From: Deinococcus sp. Arct2-2
Lineage (GTDB): Bacteria; Deinococcota; Deinococci; Deinococcales; Deinococcaceae
DNA: 64,000 nucleotides
Direction of reading: 5' to 3'
Assembly: GCF_004801315.1 (NCBI RefSeq)
Contig: NZ_SSNW01000013.1
Span: 1 to 64,000 of the forward strand
Shown here piece after piece: positions 55,001 to 64,000 of the stretch (its first letter is position 1; each line of letters opens with the position of its first letter). The position numbers and the translations under genes were made by a program. The notes beneath the pieces are model-generated. The model searched no databases. It worked only from the letters and a program-made list of their open reading frames with translations, and was not told where the DNA came from.

Positions 55001-55856
55001 AAGTGCGTCCGGCGGGGCTGTCTTGGGGGGCGGAATCGGGGGCACGGGGCCGGGGCAATTCGGGGGCTGGGGGGAGTTTGGGCAGGCGGGCCGTCCAGTA
55101 CGCCTTGGAGGTGGCCTGCACCTCGAAACCCTCCAGCGAGGCTGCGGCTTGGCAATAGTCGCGGAAGGAGATCGGCAGCGGCGGCAGCGCGGCGTTGGGG
55201 TTGTTGTAATACACGAACCAGTCTTCCAGCACCAGTTGGAAGGAGCGCAAATCGAGCAGCAGCATGTCGAAGGACACGCATACTCGCGTGACACCGGACG
55301 CGAGCCGCAGCGCCCGCAGGTCGAACATGGGCCACACGGCGGGATCGTACACGCGGGCCTGCACCTCGGCGCGGTTGGCGCTCAGGCGGGCGTCTTGCTC
55401 GGCGGCGGGCAGATGTGTGAGGTCAGTTTCGGCAATCTGAAAGTCCGGCACTTGCGCCAGCACGCGCTGAAGGCCGTCCGGCTGCACCACCATCCGGAGT
55501 TGATCGTGGCGGGCGACGACTTGCCGCCACGCCCGCGCCATGCGACCTATATCGGTCATCGCCAAATCGAATTCGCTGTAGACGTGCGCCCCTACGCCGC
55601 CCAAGTCCAGCCCCTCTTGGCGTCCCAGCCAGTAAGCGTGCTGAATATCGGTGAGCGGGAAGGGAGCGTGGGCGTGGGCCGGATGAGGTGTGACGGTGGG
55701 GAGGGCTGCGGGCGGTGGAGCCGTTGAAGTTGAAACCGCTGGAGCGGATGCTTCTTTTTCTTGCAGGAGGCGCAGCAGCAAGGCCCGCTTTTGGTCGGGG
55801 GTCAGGTGAGCCAGTGGGTCTGCCGCTACCTCCGGGGATGGGCCAGTGACGGTCAT
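52032..55856 (-). CDS. NRPS: heterocyclisation, adenylation (large part), FMN oxidase
   Basis: The 1274-residue protein has a Cy domain at about 70-510 with FDMLLLDLRS (DxxxxDxxS), the heterocyclisation signature. The adenylation domain lies at about 540-985, with YTSGSTGQPKG near 682, FDLSVYDLFG, WNSVPALLG, SLGGATEASIWS and YRTGDLGR. Its pocket residues read like the published cysteine code (DLYNLSLIW). A nitroreductase/SagB-like oxidase lies at about 1045-1240 (RRSFRRF, RYASAGDLYPVGAYL). Oxidase domains of this kind turn thiazolines into thiazoles, and in EpoB the oxidase is likewise inserted in the A domain. Here the protein ends after the oxidase; the A9-A10 part and PCP are on the next gene. 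The start overlaps the PKS stop by ATGA. Confidence 0.92.
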   Translation of the reverse strand: MTVTGPSPEVAADPLAHLTPDQKRALLLRLLQEKEASAPAVSTSTAPPPAALPTVTPHPAHAHAPFPLTDIQHAYWLGRQEGLDLGGVGAHVYSEFDLAMTDIGRMARAWRQVVARHDQLRMVVQPDGLQRVLAQVPDFQIAETDLTHLPAAEQDARLSANRAEVQARVYDPAVWPMFDLRALRLASGVTRVCVSFDMLLLDLRSFQLVLEDWFVYYNNPNAALPPLPISFRDYCQAAASLEGFEVQATSKAYWTARLPKLPPAPELPRPRAPDSAPQDSPAGRTFSRRSARLEPQEWQALKTLAHQHGVTPASVLLGAFGTVLAGWSGSRRFSLNLTVFNRLPLHPAVPRLVGDFTGTTLLAFDLKPTEPFSARAARLQAQLWADLEHRYYSGVQVMRDLAKDAGARHALYPVVFTSHLAGSLSAGDTIPPPLPVDVVYGLSQTPQVSLDHQVFEQGGGLNIHWDARAALFAPGVLDEMFAANVRLLHDLARGAAAWTATHYPLAPAHQLEARATSPAPGFTHDPYRTSATLPSLFESRAAAQPNAPALIAGDQLWTYGQLDALTAAWAQALRAAGVSAGQPVALVMERGWEGAAAALAVLRAGGAYLPIDPDQPPERLLSLLEASGARLALTQPHLRARLPTPLGLTVLPFTDSPPPAAHLPLPTILPSDLAYIIYTSGSTGQPKGVMIDHRGAVNTVLDVNQRFGIGPSDQVLGVSALTFDLSVYDLFGTFAAGAALVLPTHTGRRDPDHWRHLIGSHGVTVWNSVPALLGMLLSSGNSDGLASLRLLLLSGDWIPLGLLPTVQQHLPHARLVSLGGATEASIWSILHEIKGLDPGWASVPYGRAMSHQTVQVLDSALNPAPDLAPGELFIGGVGVALGYWQDAERSASRFFVHPRTGERLYRTGDLGRVLPGGTLELLGRVDRQVKIRGHRIELGEVEAAIRAVPGVRDTLVTVRPGPAGQPTLTAYLVPDAPAEASAPDSLVAELLHAADLLRPYQSGNTKLDAELKLLTTLEARAAFKQKTSAPLSEHSTTFPLTSPIGPHLERLRARRSFRRFALEPVPAALFGAWLGALLPDPLTGRRRYASAGDLYPVGAYLWARAGRIQGLEAGLHVLDTASGSLHAIPDAPPLPRAAYHPLINRPMFDEAAFALFLVAHVRAIAPVYGHRSIHFCTLEAGLMTGLLELQAASTALGVCQVGELDEAAVARALCLGPAQRVVHSLVGGLLEPDRVAATRAASIADLRPEARFARLLERVSAVSETRAGPEEGQP

Positions 55857-58800
55857 GCACGGCCCCGCTGCTCGGCCAAGAGTCCGGCCAACATCGCGTC
55901 CACATCGGCATCGGGGAGGGTTTCGACGTGTTCCGCGAGGTTGCTGGCTGGAGCAGTGAGCAGCGTCATTGGCTGAAGCTCCGGCACAGGCGCGGTCAGG
56001 CTGTCCAGCACGAATTCGGTCAGGCCGCGCAGCGTAATGCCCCCGACGAACTTCATGGGCGACACTTTCACGCCCGTTTCGGCCTGAATTTGGCTGCCCA
56101 GTTCCACGGCCATCAGCGAATCCACGCCCATTTTCATAATCGCCTGATCGTGGTCAAGTTTGCCCGGAGACGTGCCTAGAATACGGGCCAATTGTTCGGC
56201 GAGGCGGGCACTCAAAGCCGTTTGGCGTTCTTCTTCGGACAGATCGAGGAGTGCGGACAGGAAGCCGCCTGCCTCTTGGCTAGACGCTTCGGCGGTGGCA
56301 GAAGACAGCAGAGGCGCCAAACGCGGGGGCAACGGCACACCGCGAGATTGAACGAGCAAGGGCCAATGCAACGCGGCCACGCCGACTGCACCGGGAGCGT
56401 GGGGGTCACGGCTTAGTGCGGCGGGCCACAACTCGCCCAACGCCGCCAACAGTTGACCTACCGGAACGGGCGTCACGCCCACTGCTTCCAGCCGCTCGGC
56501 CACCGCCGCTTGCCCGGTCAAGTAGCCTACATCGGCCACTGCGCCCCAGTTGACGGTCAGGGCGGGCAGTCCGTCGGCACGGCGAGCATCGGCCAGAGTG
56601 TCTAAAAAAGCGTTGGCGGCGGCGTAATTGGCCTGCCCCAAGTTGCCGATCAGGGCACTGACCGACGAAAAACACACGAACACATCCAGCGCATCGGCCC
56701 GCGTGTGGGTGTGCAGATTCCACGCGCCCAGCACTTTGGGGGCCGTAACGCGGGTGTACCGTCCGGGGGTCAGTTGCTCGATCAGGGCGTCATCTATGAC
56801 CATTGCTGCATGGAACACGCCGCGTAGTGGCCCTAGTTGCCGGGTGCGTTCCAGCAAGGCTTCTACAGCGTCCGGGTCGGCAATATCAGCCTGCTCTAGC
56901 GTGATCTGCAAGCCGTCTGTGTGCTGCAGAAGGTCATCAATACTGGCCCGCGCCGCCTCGCTGCCCGCACTTCTGCCCACCAGCACCAACCGCCGCGCCC
57001 CACGCCCCGCCAACCAGCCCGCCAGCGCCAAGCCAAAGCCGCCCAAGCCGCCTGTGATCAGGTACACGCCGTCTGGACCGAGGTGCACGGGTTCGGGGAT
57101 GTGCGACAACTTGGCCGGAGCTTCGGCGGTCAGGGCCAACACCACTTTGCCCGTGTGCCGCGCCTGCGCCATAAAACGGAAGGCCGATTCTGCCGCCGCA
57201 TACGGGAACACGCGGTAAGCCAGCGGGGCAAGCTCGCGGGACTCGAACAGGCCCATAACCGTGTGCAGCAGGCCCTGCATCATCTGCGGGCGGTCGACCC
57301 ACATCCGGTCTAGGTCTACGGCAAAGTACGACAGATTGTTGCGGAACGGGGCCAAGTCCAGCGGGCTGTTTTGGTAGATATCGCGCTTGCCGATTTCCAC
57401 GAATTTCCCGTAGGGACTCAGGCAACTCAGGCTGCGCCCGATGGCCTCGCCCGACAACGAATTGAGAACGATGCTGACGCCCCTGCCGCCGCTGGCCGCC
57501 CTGACTTCCTCGGCAAAATCCAGCGTGCGCGAATCCATGACGTGCGCCGCGCCCAAGGCCCGCAAGAGTTCGCGTTTTTCGGGTGTTCCGGCGGTGGCGT
57601 ACACGGTGGCCCCGGCCCGCACGCACAGCGCGATAGCCGCCAAGCCCACGCCGCCCGCCGCCGCATGGATCAATACGCGGTCATCCGGCCCCAACTGGCA
57701 GAGGGTATGCAGCGCGTAATACGCCGTCAGGTACGCAATCGGCAGGGTGGCGGCAGCCTCGCTGGACAGGTGAGCGGGGCGGCGCACCACGTAGGGCAGC
57801 GGCACGGTGCGGAAGCTGCTCAGCGCGTCGGGGCCGCACAGCACCACCGCGTCACCGGGCGCGTATTCGGTCACGCCTTCGCCCACGCGCTCGATAATGC
57901 CCGCCGCTTCCATGCCGTAGGAGCGCCCGGTAAATCCGCCTTCCAGCGCCTCGTCGGGCAACATGCCCATGCCCACCATGATGTCTTTAAAGTTGAGTGC
58001 GGCGGCTTCCACACGCACTTCCACTTCTCCGGGTGCGGGAGCGCGGCGCGGCGTGACCTGATGCACCAAACTTGACAGCACGCCGGGACGCTGAATGTGA
58101 ATGCGTGTGGCAGTGTTGGCGGAGACATCGGAGCCGGAAGCAGTCAGAGAATCGCGGCTGGGACGGGTCAGCCGGTGAACCCAGCGTACCGATTGCCCTT
58201 CTTGCTCACGAAAGGCCACTTCATCCTCAGCACTATTGCCCAACAGTTCCCGCACCAGTACGCCCGCACTCGCCGCCGCTGGAGCCGCCGGGTCAAGGTC
58301 AAGCAACCGGGGCACGAGGTGCGGGTATTCGGTGCCTACCACGCGCCCCAGCCCCCAGAGACCCGCTTGCATAGGCGTAACCCCTTTGCCGCCCACCGCC
58401 TGCGCTCCCCGCGTGACCAGCCAAAGCGCCGTGTGTGTTTCAGTAGTAGCCAACGCCTGCACCAGCGCCAGCACGCTTTGGCCGCCTATAGTTTCGGTCT
58501 GTTGCAAGTCGGAGATGGACGGCGCGGCAGGAGAATTCAGACCCCAAGCGAAGATAATTCCAGCAAAAGCCCCGGCCTGTGCCAGCAGCGCCGTCAGAGC
58601 AGCGCGGTCAGCAGGCGCAACCTCCGCAGCGCTGGGAATGTGCGTGCCCAGCGGGGCCACCACTTGCACCGTACCCTGCCGCGCCTCCAATTCGGCCCGA
58701 AGTTTGGCGGCAAAGTCGGCTTCGTCGGCAAAAAGGAGCCAGCGGCCAGCGGGGGTCATGTTGAGAGCGGTAGGAATGGCGGCCAGATCAGCGACAGGCG

Positions 58801-61800
58801 CACGGCCCCACACCAGTTCGCGCACGGCCAATTCAGATTCGGGCGCATCGGGCAAACTCTGCACGGCTTTAAAGCCCGCAGCGGTCAAGGCGTCGGCCAG
58901 AGGACTGGACACCGTGCCAAGCTCAGGCAAAAGCGCCGTCCATGCAGGCAAACGCTGGGTGCGTTCCAGCAGCAGCACGCCGCCGGGGGCCAGCAATTGT
59001 CGCAAGTTGGCGGCGGCGTCTGCACCTACGTCCACGCCCACCACTACGTCAAATCTCTGTTGTTCACCTTCCCACTGCTCGGACAGTGGGCGGGCGAGGT
59101 CGAGCAGCAACGTTTCCGGCACAGCAGTCAGGCTTTGGCCTGCGCGGGCGGCGGCGCGGTCTAGGGCGTCTGGGTCGGCATCAGCCAATGTGAGAGAGAC
59201 GGTGGGGCGAGCTAGGGCAGAGGCCAATTGTGCCGTCAACCCACCAGATATACCGTTCCGTGCAGCGTTCAGTTCCAACACCCTCACAAGCTGGGGCGAG
59301 GTTCGAGCGTCCAAGTTGCGGGCATCCAAAAGACGGGTCAGCGCCGACGCCAACAGCGTATGCACGGGCCGCACGGTGGGTGAAGCAGAGCGCAGGTGGT
59401 CTAAGGGGCCGGAAAGTCCGTCAAGCGCGGAGAGGTTGGAAATTTCAGTAGGTGAGGGAGATATCGGAGCCAGAGGATCTGCACGATCAGCTTGCAATCT
59501 TGCCGCCACCGTTGACCCGGCGCGGTGAAGCACTTGCAATTCGGCAGCGTGACCGGGAAAGCGTGACCAGAGCGAACGCCAGAGGGTTTCGGGGTCAATT
59601 TCAGTTGAACCGGAGACGGCATCGGCCAACGCCTGCGCCGCCACCTTCAATTCAGACTGAGATTCAGATGCGCCTATCAGAGCGGCCCTTGCATACAGAC
59701 CCGCAAGCCGCGCACTCAGGGTTTCAAAATCGGCGCGGTCTTGGGGCGTGCCTATGCGGGCCAGCGTGTCGGCGCGGATTTCTTCTAGGCCAGACTGGGC
59801 GGGCAATGTCAGGGCCAGCGGCGCAGCTTGGCCCGGTTCCAGCGGTTGCCGCTCCCACGTGTGGGCGTACAGCATGGCGTCTAGGCCAGTGGCCGCGCTG
59901 TCTATCGCCTGACAACTCAAGCCGCGCACCTCGGCCAGCACGTTGCCCGCCGCATCCATCAGGGTCAGGTCGCCCGTGATGCGGGCCGTGTCCCAGTGGG
60001 TCAGGCGGGCGTGAGCAGCGAGGGGGGCGGAACTGTCAGCAGCGGGCGTAAAAATGAGTTCCCGAATCTGCACCGGCAAATACAGGCGGCCTTCTGGGGC
60101 ATCGGGGAGCGACGCTACAGCGCCCAACAGGAGCTGAAAACAGGCGTCCAACACAGGCGGGGGGAACAAACCGTCTTCATGCGCCAGCGCGGGCCGCAGC
60201 ATTCCTAAGGCTTCCCCGTTTCCGGCTCCTAGCCACACCTCTGACAAGCCCCGGTAATGCGGACCGTACTGCAAGCCCAGCGCGTGAAACTGGGCGTAAA
60301 AGGCGTCGGTGGGATAGGGGCGCGGGCAGCGGGCGCGGAGCATGGGCAACGATTCTTGCCGTGCCAGATGGCCTCCCAATCGGCGCAGTGTAGCGCTGGC
60401 GTGTGGTGTCCAGTCTTCTTCGGCGGCGTCGTCGGAACCTGCGGCGTCTGCGGCACTGGCGGGGCGGCTATGCACATGTAGAGCGTGGCGGGCGTCCACG
60501 ACGGTTTGCACCACACGGCCCTCACCCGGCGGCAAGATCAGGGCTTCGGCAAAGGTGATATCGCTGAGAACGGCCCCGCTCTCATCAAAGGTTTCGCGGG
60601 CGGCGGCCAACGCCATCTCCACGTAGCCCGCGCCGGGAAACACCACTTCGCCCTGCACCACATGGTCTCGCAGATCGGGCGTGCTGTAGGCGTCCAGCAC
60701 GTTTTCCCAAGCGGGCGTGGCCGAATCTTGGCGCTCGCCCAACAGGGGATGTAGCTTCAGGCCGAGGCGTTCGCGGTGGGCGCGGGCCGTTTCGTTCCAG
60801 TGGCGCTCGTGCTGCCACGGATACAGCGGCAGGGGCAGATGCCGGGGCGCGGCAGTGTGGATGCGGGGCCACGCCATCTCCCGTCCGAGCGTATAGAGGC
60901 GGCCCAACGATCCCAGTAACGTGACCCGTTCGGGTTCCAACCGCCGCAGCGACGGCAACACCACGCTGCCTGTGCGGGCGTGCGTTTGGGGGGCCGCCGC
61001 GATGCAGCGTGTCAGGCTGGCAGACAGAGCAGGGTGGGCGCTGACCTCTAGAAAGACGTGTGGGCCGCCCTGCAACATCTGCCCGATGCCGCCTTCAAAC
61101 AGCACCGACTGGCGGATATTGTGCCACCACGCGGTCACGTCCAACTCTGCTCCCTCTACATAACGCCCAAAGGTGGTGGACATCAGCGGAATGGTGGGCG
61201 CACGCGGCACCAGCCCCCCCATCACCGTAAAAAACTCCGCGCGAATTTGTTCCATCACCGGGCTGTGAAACGGCACGTCTACTTTCAGGAAGGCGTTGAA
61301 CACATCGGCAGCGGTCAGGCGGGCGGCGATGGTTTCTAAGTCGGCGGTCACGCCCGCCAGCGTGAGGTCGGTGGGACTGTTAATGGCGGCCACCGACACC
61401 CGGCCCGGAAATTCGGCCACCAGCGCGGCGGCCTCCAAGGGCGGCAGGGTTACGGCCAGCATCTTGCCTTGTCCGGCGGTGCTGTGTTGCAAGCGGCTGC
61501 GCTGATAAATCAGGTGTACGGCGTCGGGGAGGGACAAAGCCCCGGCAATATGGGCCGCCGCCGCTTCACCGAGGCTGTGACCGATAATCACGTCGGGCAG
61601 CACGCCCCAACTGGCCCACAGCCGCGCCAACGCCACTTGCAGGGCAAAAATGGCAGGTTGAGCAATCTGCGTTTCATTGATGCGCGACTCTTCTTCAGGG
61701 CGAGTCAGTTCGGCCAGCAGGCTCCAGCCGGTATGGACGGCCAGCAGCGCGTCTATTTCTTCTAGCGCGGCGCGGAACACCGGTTCGCCGCCCTTCCCCA

Positions 61801-63571
61801 ACAGTTCGCGGCCCATTGCCCACCACTGCGGCCCCATGCCCGCAAACACGAACGCCAGCGGCACCCGTTCACCCTCGGCCACCGTGCGGCCCTGCGCCAT
61901 GCCTGCCCGCATTTCACCGTCTAGGAAGGCTTGCAACTGCTCCTGCCATTCCGGGTGGCTGCGCGGCGCAAGACTCAGGCGGTACGGGTGATGCTCACGC
62001 TGACGGCCCAGCGTGGCAGCCAGTTCGGAGAGCGGCAGGTCGGGATGCGCGGCGGAAAAGTCTCGGTATTGTTCGGCCACAGCCCGCAACGCTTCCGGAC
62101 TGCGGGCCGAAAGAGGCATGAATTCGGCGCGGTTCTGTGGCTGAGTTGACTGGGGTTGGACTGACTTGGCCTGAAGGTCTGGCATGGGTGGCGCACTGTC
62201 CAGCACCACATGGGCATTCGTGCCGCCGAAGCCGAAGGAATTGATGCCCGTCAGGAACGACTGCGAGCCGTCTGGGTCGGTGGGCCAAGCCTGCCGCCCC
62301 ACTGTGACGCGCAGACCGTAGGCATCAAACGGGATGGCCGGATTGGGCGTATGGAAGTGCAGATTGCCGGGAAGCTCGCGTTGCTGGATGCTGAGAGCGG
62401 CCTTGATGAGTCCAGCCATGCCCGACGCGGCTTCGAGATGCCCCACATTGCTTTTGACCGACCCGATCAGGCATTCCGGTTGGCCGGGCGCGTAACTGGC
62501 CCGCAACACCTGCCCCAGCGCGTTCACTTCGATGGGATCGCCCACCACCGTCCCCGTGCCGTGTGCCTCCACATACCGCACCCCCGCCGGATCGAGGCCC
62601 GCACGCGCGTAAATACCGCGCAGCAAGGCCGCCTGAGCTTCTCCATTGGGTAGGGCAATGCCCCCAGTACGCCCATCTTGGTTGATGTCGGCGGCACGGA
62701 TGACGGCGTAAATGCGGTCTCCATCGGCCTGTGCGCGGCTGAGAGGCTTCAGCACCAGCACACCTGCGCCCTCGGCCCGCACGTAGCCGCTGGCGTCGGC
62801 GTCAAAGCTTTTGCAGCGGCCCTGCGTAGAAAGCATCTGCGCTTTGCTGAAACCCATCGTGTTTTCGGGCCGCAACATCAGGTTCACCGCGCCCGTGAGG
62901 GCCACCGCACATTCCCTGCTCCAGAGCGCCTTGCAGGCCAAACTGACCGCCACCAACGATGATGAACAGGCCGTATCGACGACAAAACTTGGCCCATGAA
63001 AATCGTAATGGTAAGAAATCCGGTTGGCAGTGATGCAGGTGCCGACGCCCAAATTGGTGAACGAATCGATGGAATGGCGGGCATTAGAGGCGGTTTGGAT
63101 ACCCGCGTAATCGCAGGTGGACACACCCATAAACACGCCTGTATCTGACCCCGCCAGCGTGCTGGGCGGCAGTCCCGCATCCTGAAAGGCTTCGTCGGCC
63201 ACCTCTAGCAGTAGGCGTTGCTGGGGATCCATGCGGGCCGCCTCACGCGGAGAAATGCCGAAGAAGGCCGCGTCGAACTGATCTATATCCCGAATAAAGC
63301 CGCCCCAGCGGGCATAAGTGCGTCCCGGTGCACGGTGATCGGGATTGAAATAGGCATCCACCCGCCAGCGTTCCGCCGGAATCTCGGTGACTGCGTCGCC
63401 TCCATCCACCAAAAAATTCCAGAACTGGCGCGGAGTATTGGACTGGCCGGGAAAGCGGCAGCCTATGCCGACGATGGCGATAGGTTCGGCAGGCTGAGCA
63501 ACTTCAGCAGCCAACCCCGCACCGTCCACAGCAGGAATAAAGGCGGAAGGCGTCCACTTGGAATTCGTCAT
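55853..63571 (-). CDS. Type I reducing polyketide synthase (KS-AT-DH-psiMT-ER-KR-ACP)
   Basis: The 2572-residue single-module PKS has KS about 28-455 (Cys near 203 in [32 protein letters not shown]). AT is about 560-880, with GHSLGEA near 665 and VDVPFHSP, whose Phe-His pair favours malonyl-CoA. DH is about 930-1210, with HxxxGxxxxP near 969 and LDACFQ near 1143. A region (about 1380-1560) sits where a C-methyltransferase would be, but its SAM motif is degraded ([10 protein letters not shown]). ER is about 1790-2110 ([11 protein letters not shown] near 1972), KR about 2120-2390 (TGGLGGFG near 2174, NYAAAN near 2317) and ACP Ser near 2484 in [10 protein letters not shown]. It could fully reduce each unit; one module suggests iterative use or a short chain. 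AGAGG precedes the ATG. First gene of the coupled operon. Confidence 0.95.
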   Translation of the reverse strand: MTNSKWTPSAFIPAVDGAGLAAEVAQPAEPIAIVGIGCRFPGQSNTPRQFWNFLVDGGDAVTEIPAERWRVDAYFNPDHRAPGRTYARWGGFIRDIDQFDAAFFGISPREAARMDPQQRLLLEVADEAFQDAGLPPSTLAGSDTGVFMGVSTCDYAGIQTASNARHSIDSFTNLGVGTCITANRISYHYDFHGPSFVVDTACSSSLVAVSLACKALWSRECAVALTGAVNLMLRPENTMGFSKAQMLSTQGRCKSFDADASGYVRAEGAGVLVLKPLSRAQADGDRIYAVIRAADINQDGRTGGIALPNGEAQAALLRGIYARAGLDPAGVRYVEAHGTGTVVGDPIEVNALGQVLRASYAPGQPECLIGSVKSNVGHLEAASGMAGLIKAALSIQQRELPGNLHFHTPNPAIPFDAYGLRVTVGRQAWPTDPDGSQSFLTGINSFGFGGTNAHVVLDSAPPMPDLQAKSVQPQSTQPQNRAEFMPLSARSPEALRAVAEQYRDFSAAHPDLPLSELAATLGRQREHHPYRLSLAPRSHPEWQEQLQAFLDGEMRAGMAQGRTVAEGERVPLAFVFAGMGPQWWAMGRELLGKGGEPVFRAALEEIDALLAVHTGWSLLAELTRPEEESRINETQIAQPAIFALQVALARLWASWGVLPDVIIGHSLGEAAAAHIAGALSLPDAVHLIYQRSRLQHSTAGQGKMLAVTLPPLEAAALVAEFPGRVSVAAINSPTDLTLAGVTADLETIAARLTAADVFNAFLKVDVPFHSPVMEQIRAEFFTVMGGLVPRAPTIPLMSTTFGRYVEGAELDVTAWWHNIRQSVLFEGGIGQMLQGGPHVFLEVSAHPALSASLTRCIAAAPQTHARTGSVVLPSLRRLEPERVTLLGSLGRLYTLGREMAWPRIHTAAPRHLPLPLYPWQHERHWNETARAHRERLGLKLHPLLGERQDSATPAWENVLDAYSTPDLRDHVVQGEVVFPGAGYVEMALAAARETFDESGAVLSDITFAEALILPPGEGRVVQTVVDARHALHVHSRPASAADAAGSDDAAEEDWTPHASATLRRLGGHLARQESLPMLRARCPRPYPTDAFYAQFHALGLQYGPHYRGLSEVWLGAGNGEALGMLRPALAHEDGLFPPPVLDACFQLLLGAVASLPDAPEGRLYLPVQIRELIFTPAADSSAPLAAHARLTHWDTARITGDLTLMDAAGNVLAEVRGLSCQAIDSAATGLDAMLYAHTWERQPLEPGQAAPLALTLPAQSGLEEIRADTLARIGTPQDRADFETLSARLAGLYARAALIGASESQSELKVAAQALADAVSGSTEIDPETLWRSLWSRFPGHAAELQVLHRAGSTVAARLQADRADPLAPISPSPTEISNLSALDGLSGPLDHLRSASPTVRPVHTLLASALTRLLDARNLDARTSPQLVRVLELNAARNGISGGLTAQLASALARPTVSLTLADADPDALDRAAARAGQSLTAVPETLLLDLARPLSEQWEGEQQRFDVVVGVDVGADAAANLRQLLAPGGVLLLERTQRLPAWTALLPELGTVSSPLADALTAAGFKAVQSLPDAPESELAVRELVWGRAPVADLAAIPTALNMTPAGRWLLFADEADFAAKLRAELEARQGTVQVVAPLGTHIPSAAEVAPADRAALTALLAQAGAFAGIIFAWGLNSPAAPSISDLQQTETIGGQSVLALVQALATTETHTALWLVTRGAQAVGGKGVTPMQAGLWGLGRVVGTEYPHLVPRLLDLDPAAPAAASAGVLVRELLGNSAEDEVAFREQEGQSVRWVHRLTRPSRDSLTASGSDVSANTATRIHIQRPGVLSSLVHQVTPRRAPAPGEVEVRVEAAALNFKDIMVGMGMLPDEALEGGFTGRSYGMEAAGIIERVGEGVTEYAPGDAVVLCGPDALSSFRTVPLPYVVRRPAHLSSEAAATLPIAYLTAYYALHTLCQLGPDDRVLIHAAAGGVGLAAIALCVRAGATVYATAGTPEKRELLRALGAAHVMDSRTLDFAEEVRAASGGRGVSIVLNSLSGEAIGRSLSCLSPYGKFVEIGKRDIYQNSPLDLAPFRNNLSYFAVDLDRMWVDRPQMMQGLLHTVMGLFESRELAPLAYRVFPYAAAESAFRFMAQARHTGKVVLALTAEAPAKLSHIPEPVHLGPDGVYLITGGLGGFGLALAGWLAGRGARRLVLVGRSAGSEAARASIDDLLQHTDGLQITLEQADIADPDAVEALLERTRQLGPLRGVFHAAMVIDDALIEQLTPGRYTRVTAPKVLGAWNLHTHTRADALDVFVCFSSVSALIGNLGQANYAAANAFLDTLADARRADGLPALTVNWGAVADVGYLTGQAAVAERLEAVGVTPVPVGQLLAALGELWPAALSRDPHAPGAVGVAALHWPLLVQSRGVPLPPRLAPLLSSATAEASSQEAGGFLSALLDLSEEERQTALSARLAEQLARILGTSPGKLDHDQAIMKMGVDSLMAVELGSQIQAETGVKVSPMKFVGGITLRGLTEFVLDSLTAPVPELQPMTLLTAPASNLAEHVETLPDADVDAMLAGLLAEQRGRA

Positions 63572-63745
63572 GGTGTACCTCTGAGGAGAAGTGAAACCAG
63601 AAAGACGGGCGCGGCAGCGGTGAAGAAGGACTGAATCTGTATGAAGACGAACTGTAACCGAGTCTTCACTGTAAGCCAGAATTTTTCTTGACGCTACCGG
63701 TTACTTGTCATCTTTTGTCAGCAGACCCCGCAGAGTGAACCCAGT
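63572..63745 (-). promoter_or_regulatory. Leader and probable promoter region of the PKS operon
   Basis: This is the only sizeable gap upstream of the long coupled operon. On the minus strand TTACAGT occurs twice 18 bases apart (about 63665 and 63647), each containing a TANNNT box, so one may be a -10 or both an operator. No consensus -35 was found. An AGAGG six bases before the ATG is the ribosome site. Confidence 0.4.
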
Positions 63746-64000
63746 TCAAATGTCTGCTGAGGGCATGGGAAGTGTCCAGTGCTGCACGCTGAGGCTGAGG
63801 CGCTCGGTTGGAGCCGCTTGCACGACGACTGCAGCGCGGTAAACGGGAGCCAACGCTGCGGGCAAAGGCACAACTTGGCCCCGCCAGTGCTGCAAATCCC
63901 CGGGAACCGCTTGGGCTACATCAATGTCAGCCCCAGCCAACGCCACACTCACGGCTTCCAGCGGCACGCTTAGGCCCGCGCCACACGCTTTCAAGTAGGC
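63746..64000 (-). CDS. Sfp-type 4'-phosphopantetheinyl transferase (C-terminal part only)
   Basis: The last 84 codons of a gene that runs off the window. It begins AYLKACGAGLSVPLEAV, which matches the end of the W-KEAYLKAxGxGL motif of Sfp/EntD-type transferases. A beta-rich C-terminus with a VQHWTLPMP tail follows. The enzyme would load phosphopantetheine on the ACP, PCP and PKS carrier domains of this cluster. Its key Mg-binding acidic residues lie outside the window, so activity cannot be judged. It stands just upstream of the PKS gene on the same strand. Confidence 0.8.
   Translation of the reverse strand, partial: AYLKACGAGLSVPLEAVSVALAGADIDVAQAVPGDLQHWRGQVVPLPAALAPVYRAAVVVQAAPTERLSLSVQHWTLPMPSADI

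Noticed and set aside
1..64000. tRNA, rRNA or CRISPR arrays
   Set aside because: No cloverleaf-like TTCGA arm context outside coding genes, no rRNA-like sequence and no regularly spaced repeats were seen by eye; a tRNAscan or Rfam search was not possible.

Overview
The window looks like part of a Deinococcus chromosome or large replicon. It is GC-rich, and several genes have a TANNNT box six bases before the ATG, the leaderless-promoter layout known from Deinococcus. The gene set also fits: very large GAF/PAS sensor kinases, a stand-alone CheB-CheR fusion, a Ter-type nucleotide-metabolite operon and tryptophan dioxygenase. The genus call is an inference. No rRNA, tRNA or CRISPR array was seen.

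Region 1 (1-27317) is dominated by signalling. It holds a CheB-CheR fusion cut by the window edge, a membrane diguanylate cyclase, a PilJ-N/PAS/GAF/GGDEF protein, and four multi-sensor histidine kinases, the last paired with a CheY-like receiver. Between them lie a tyrosine recombinase, a DEAD-box RNA helicase, a sulfite-oxidase-like molybdoenzyme, a DUF2239 gene behind a twin-operator promoter, a secreted fasciclin protein and a VanW-domain lipoprotein.

Region 2 (27560-35555) holds tryptophan 2,3-dioxygenase. It also holds a five-gene operon (ATP-grasp, PRTase-TRSP, HAD, StiP-type PRTase-Pelota, CitE-like lyase) that matches the biosynthetic module associated with tellurite/Ter stress systems. 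A branched-chain amino-acid-type binding protein follows.

Region 3 (35595-44601) carries a previously uncalled 48-residue secreted micropeptide ending in GSISIWAG. Divergent from it is a subtilase lipoprotein with three SLGVWAGG repeats. Next come a TPR/HD-GYP protein with a dead GGDEF domain, a GAF/PAS/GGDEF/EAL protein and a glycine-zipper stress protein.

Region 4 (44675-64000, minus strand) is a hybrid polyketide-nonribosomal peptide cluster. It contains an Sfp-type PPTase (cut by the window end), a reducing PKS (KS-AT-DH-degenerate MT-ER-KR-ACP), a Cy-A-Ox protein, an A-domain-tail/PCP/reductase protein, a class III aminotransferase, a GNAT protein, a HemN-like radical SAM enzyme, a FabH-like synthase and a free ACP. 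The genes from PKS to GNAT are joined by ATGA overlaps. The predicted logic is a reduced acyl chain plus a cysteine-derived thiazole, released as an aldehyde, transaminated to an amine and perhaps N-acylated. The most unusual points are an adenylation domain split over two proteins and a CX7CX2C radical SAM motif.
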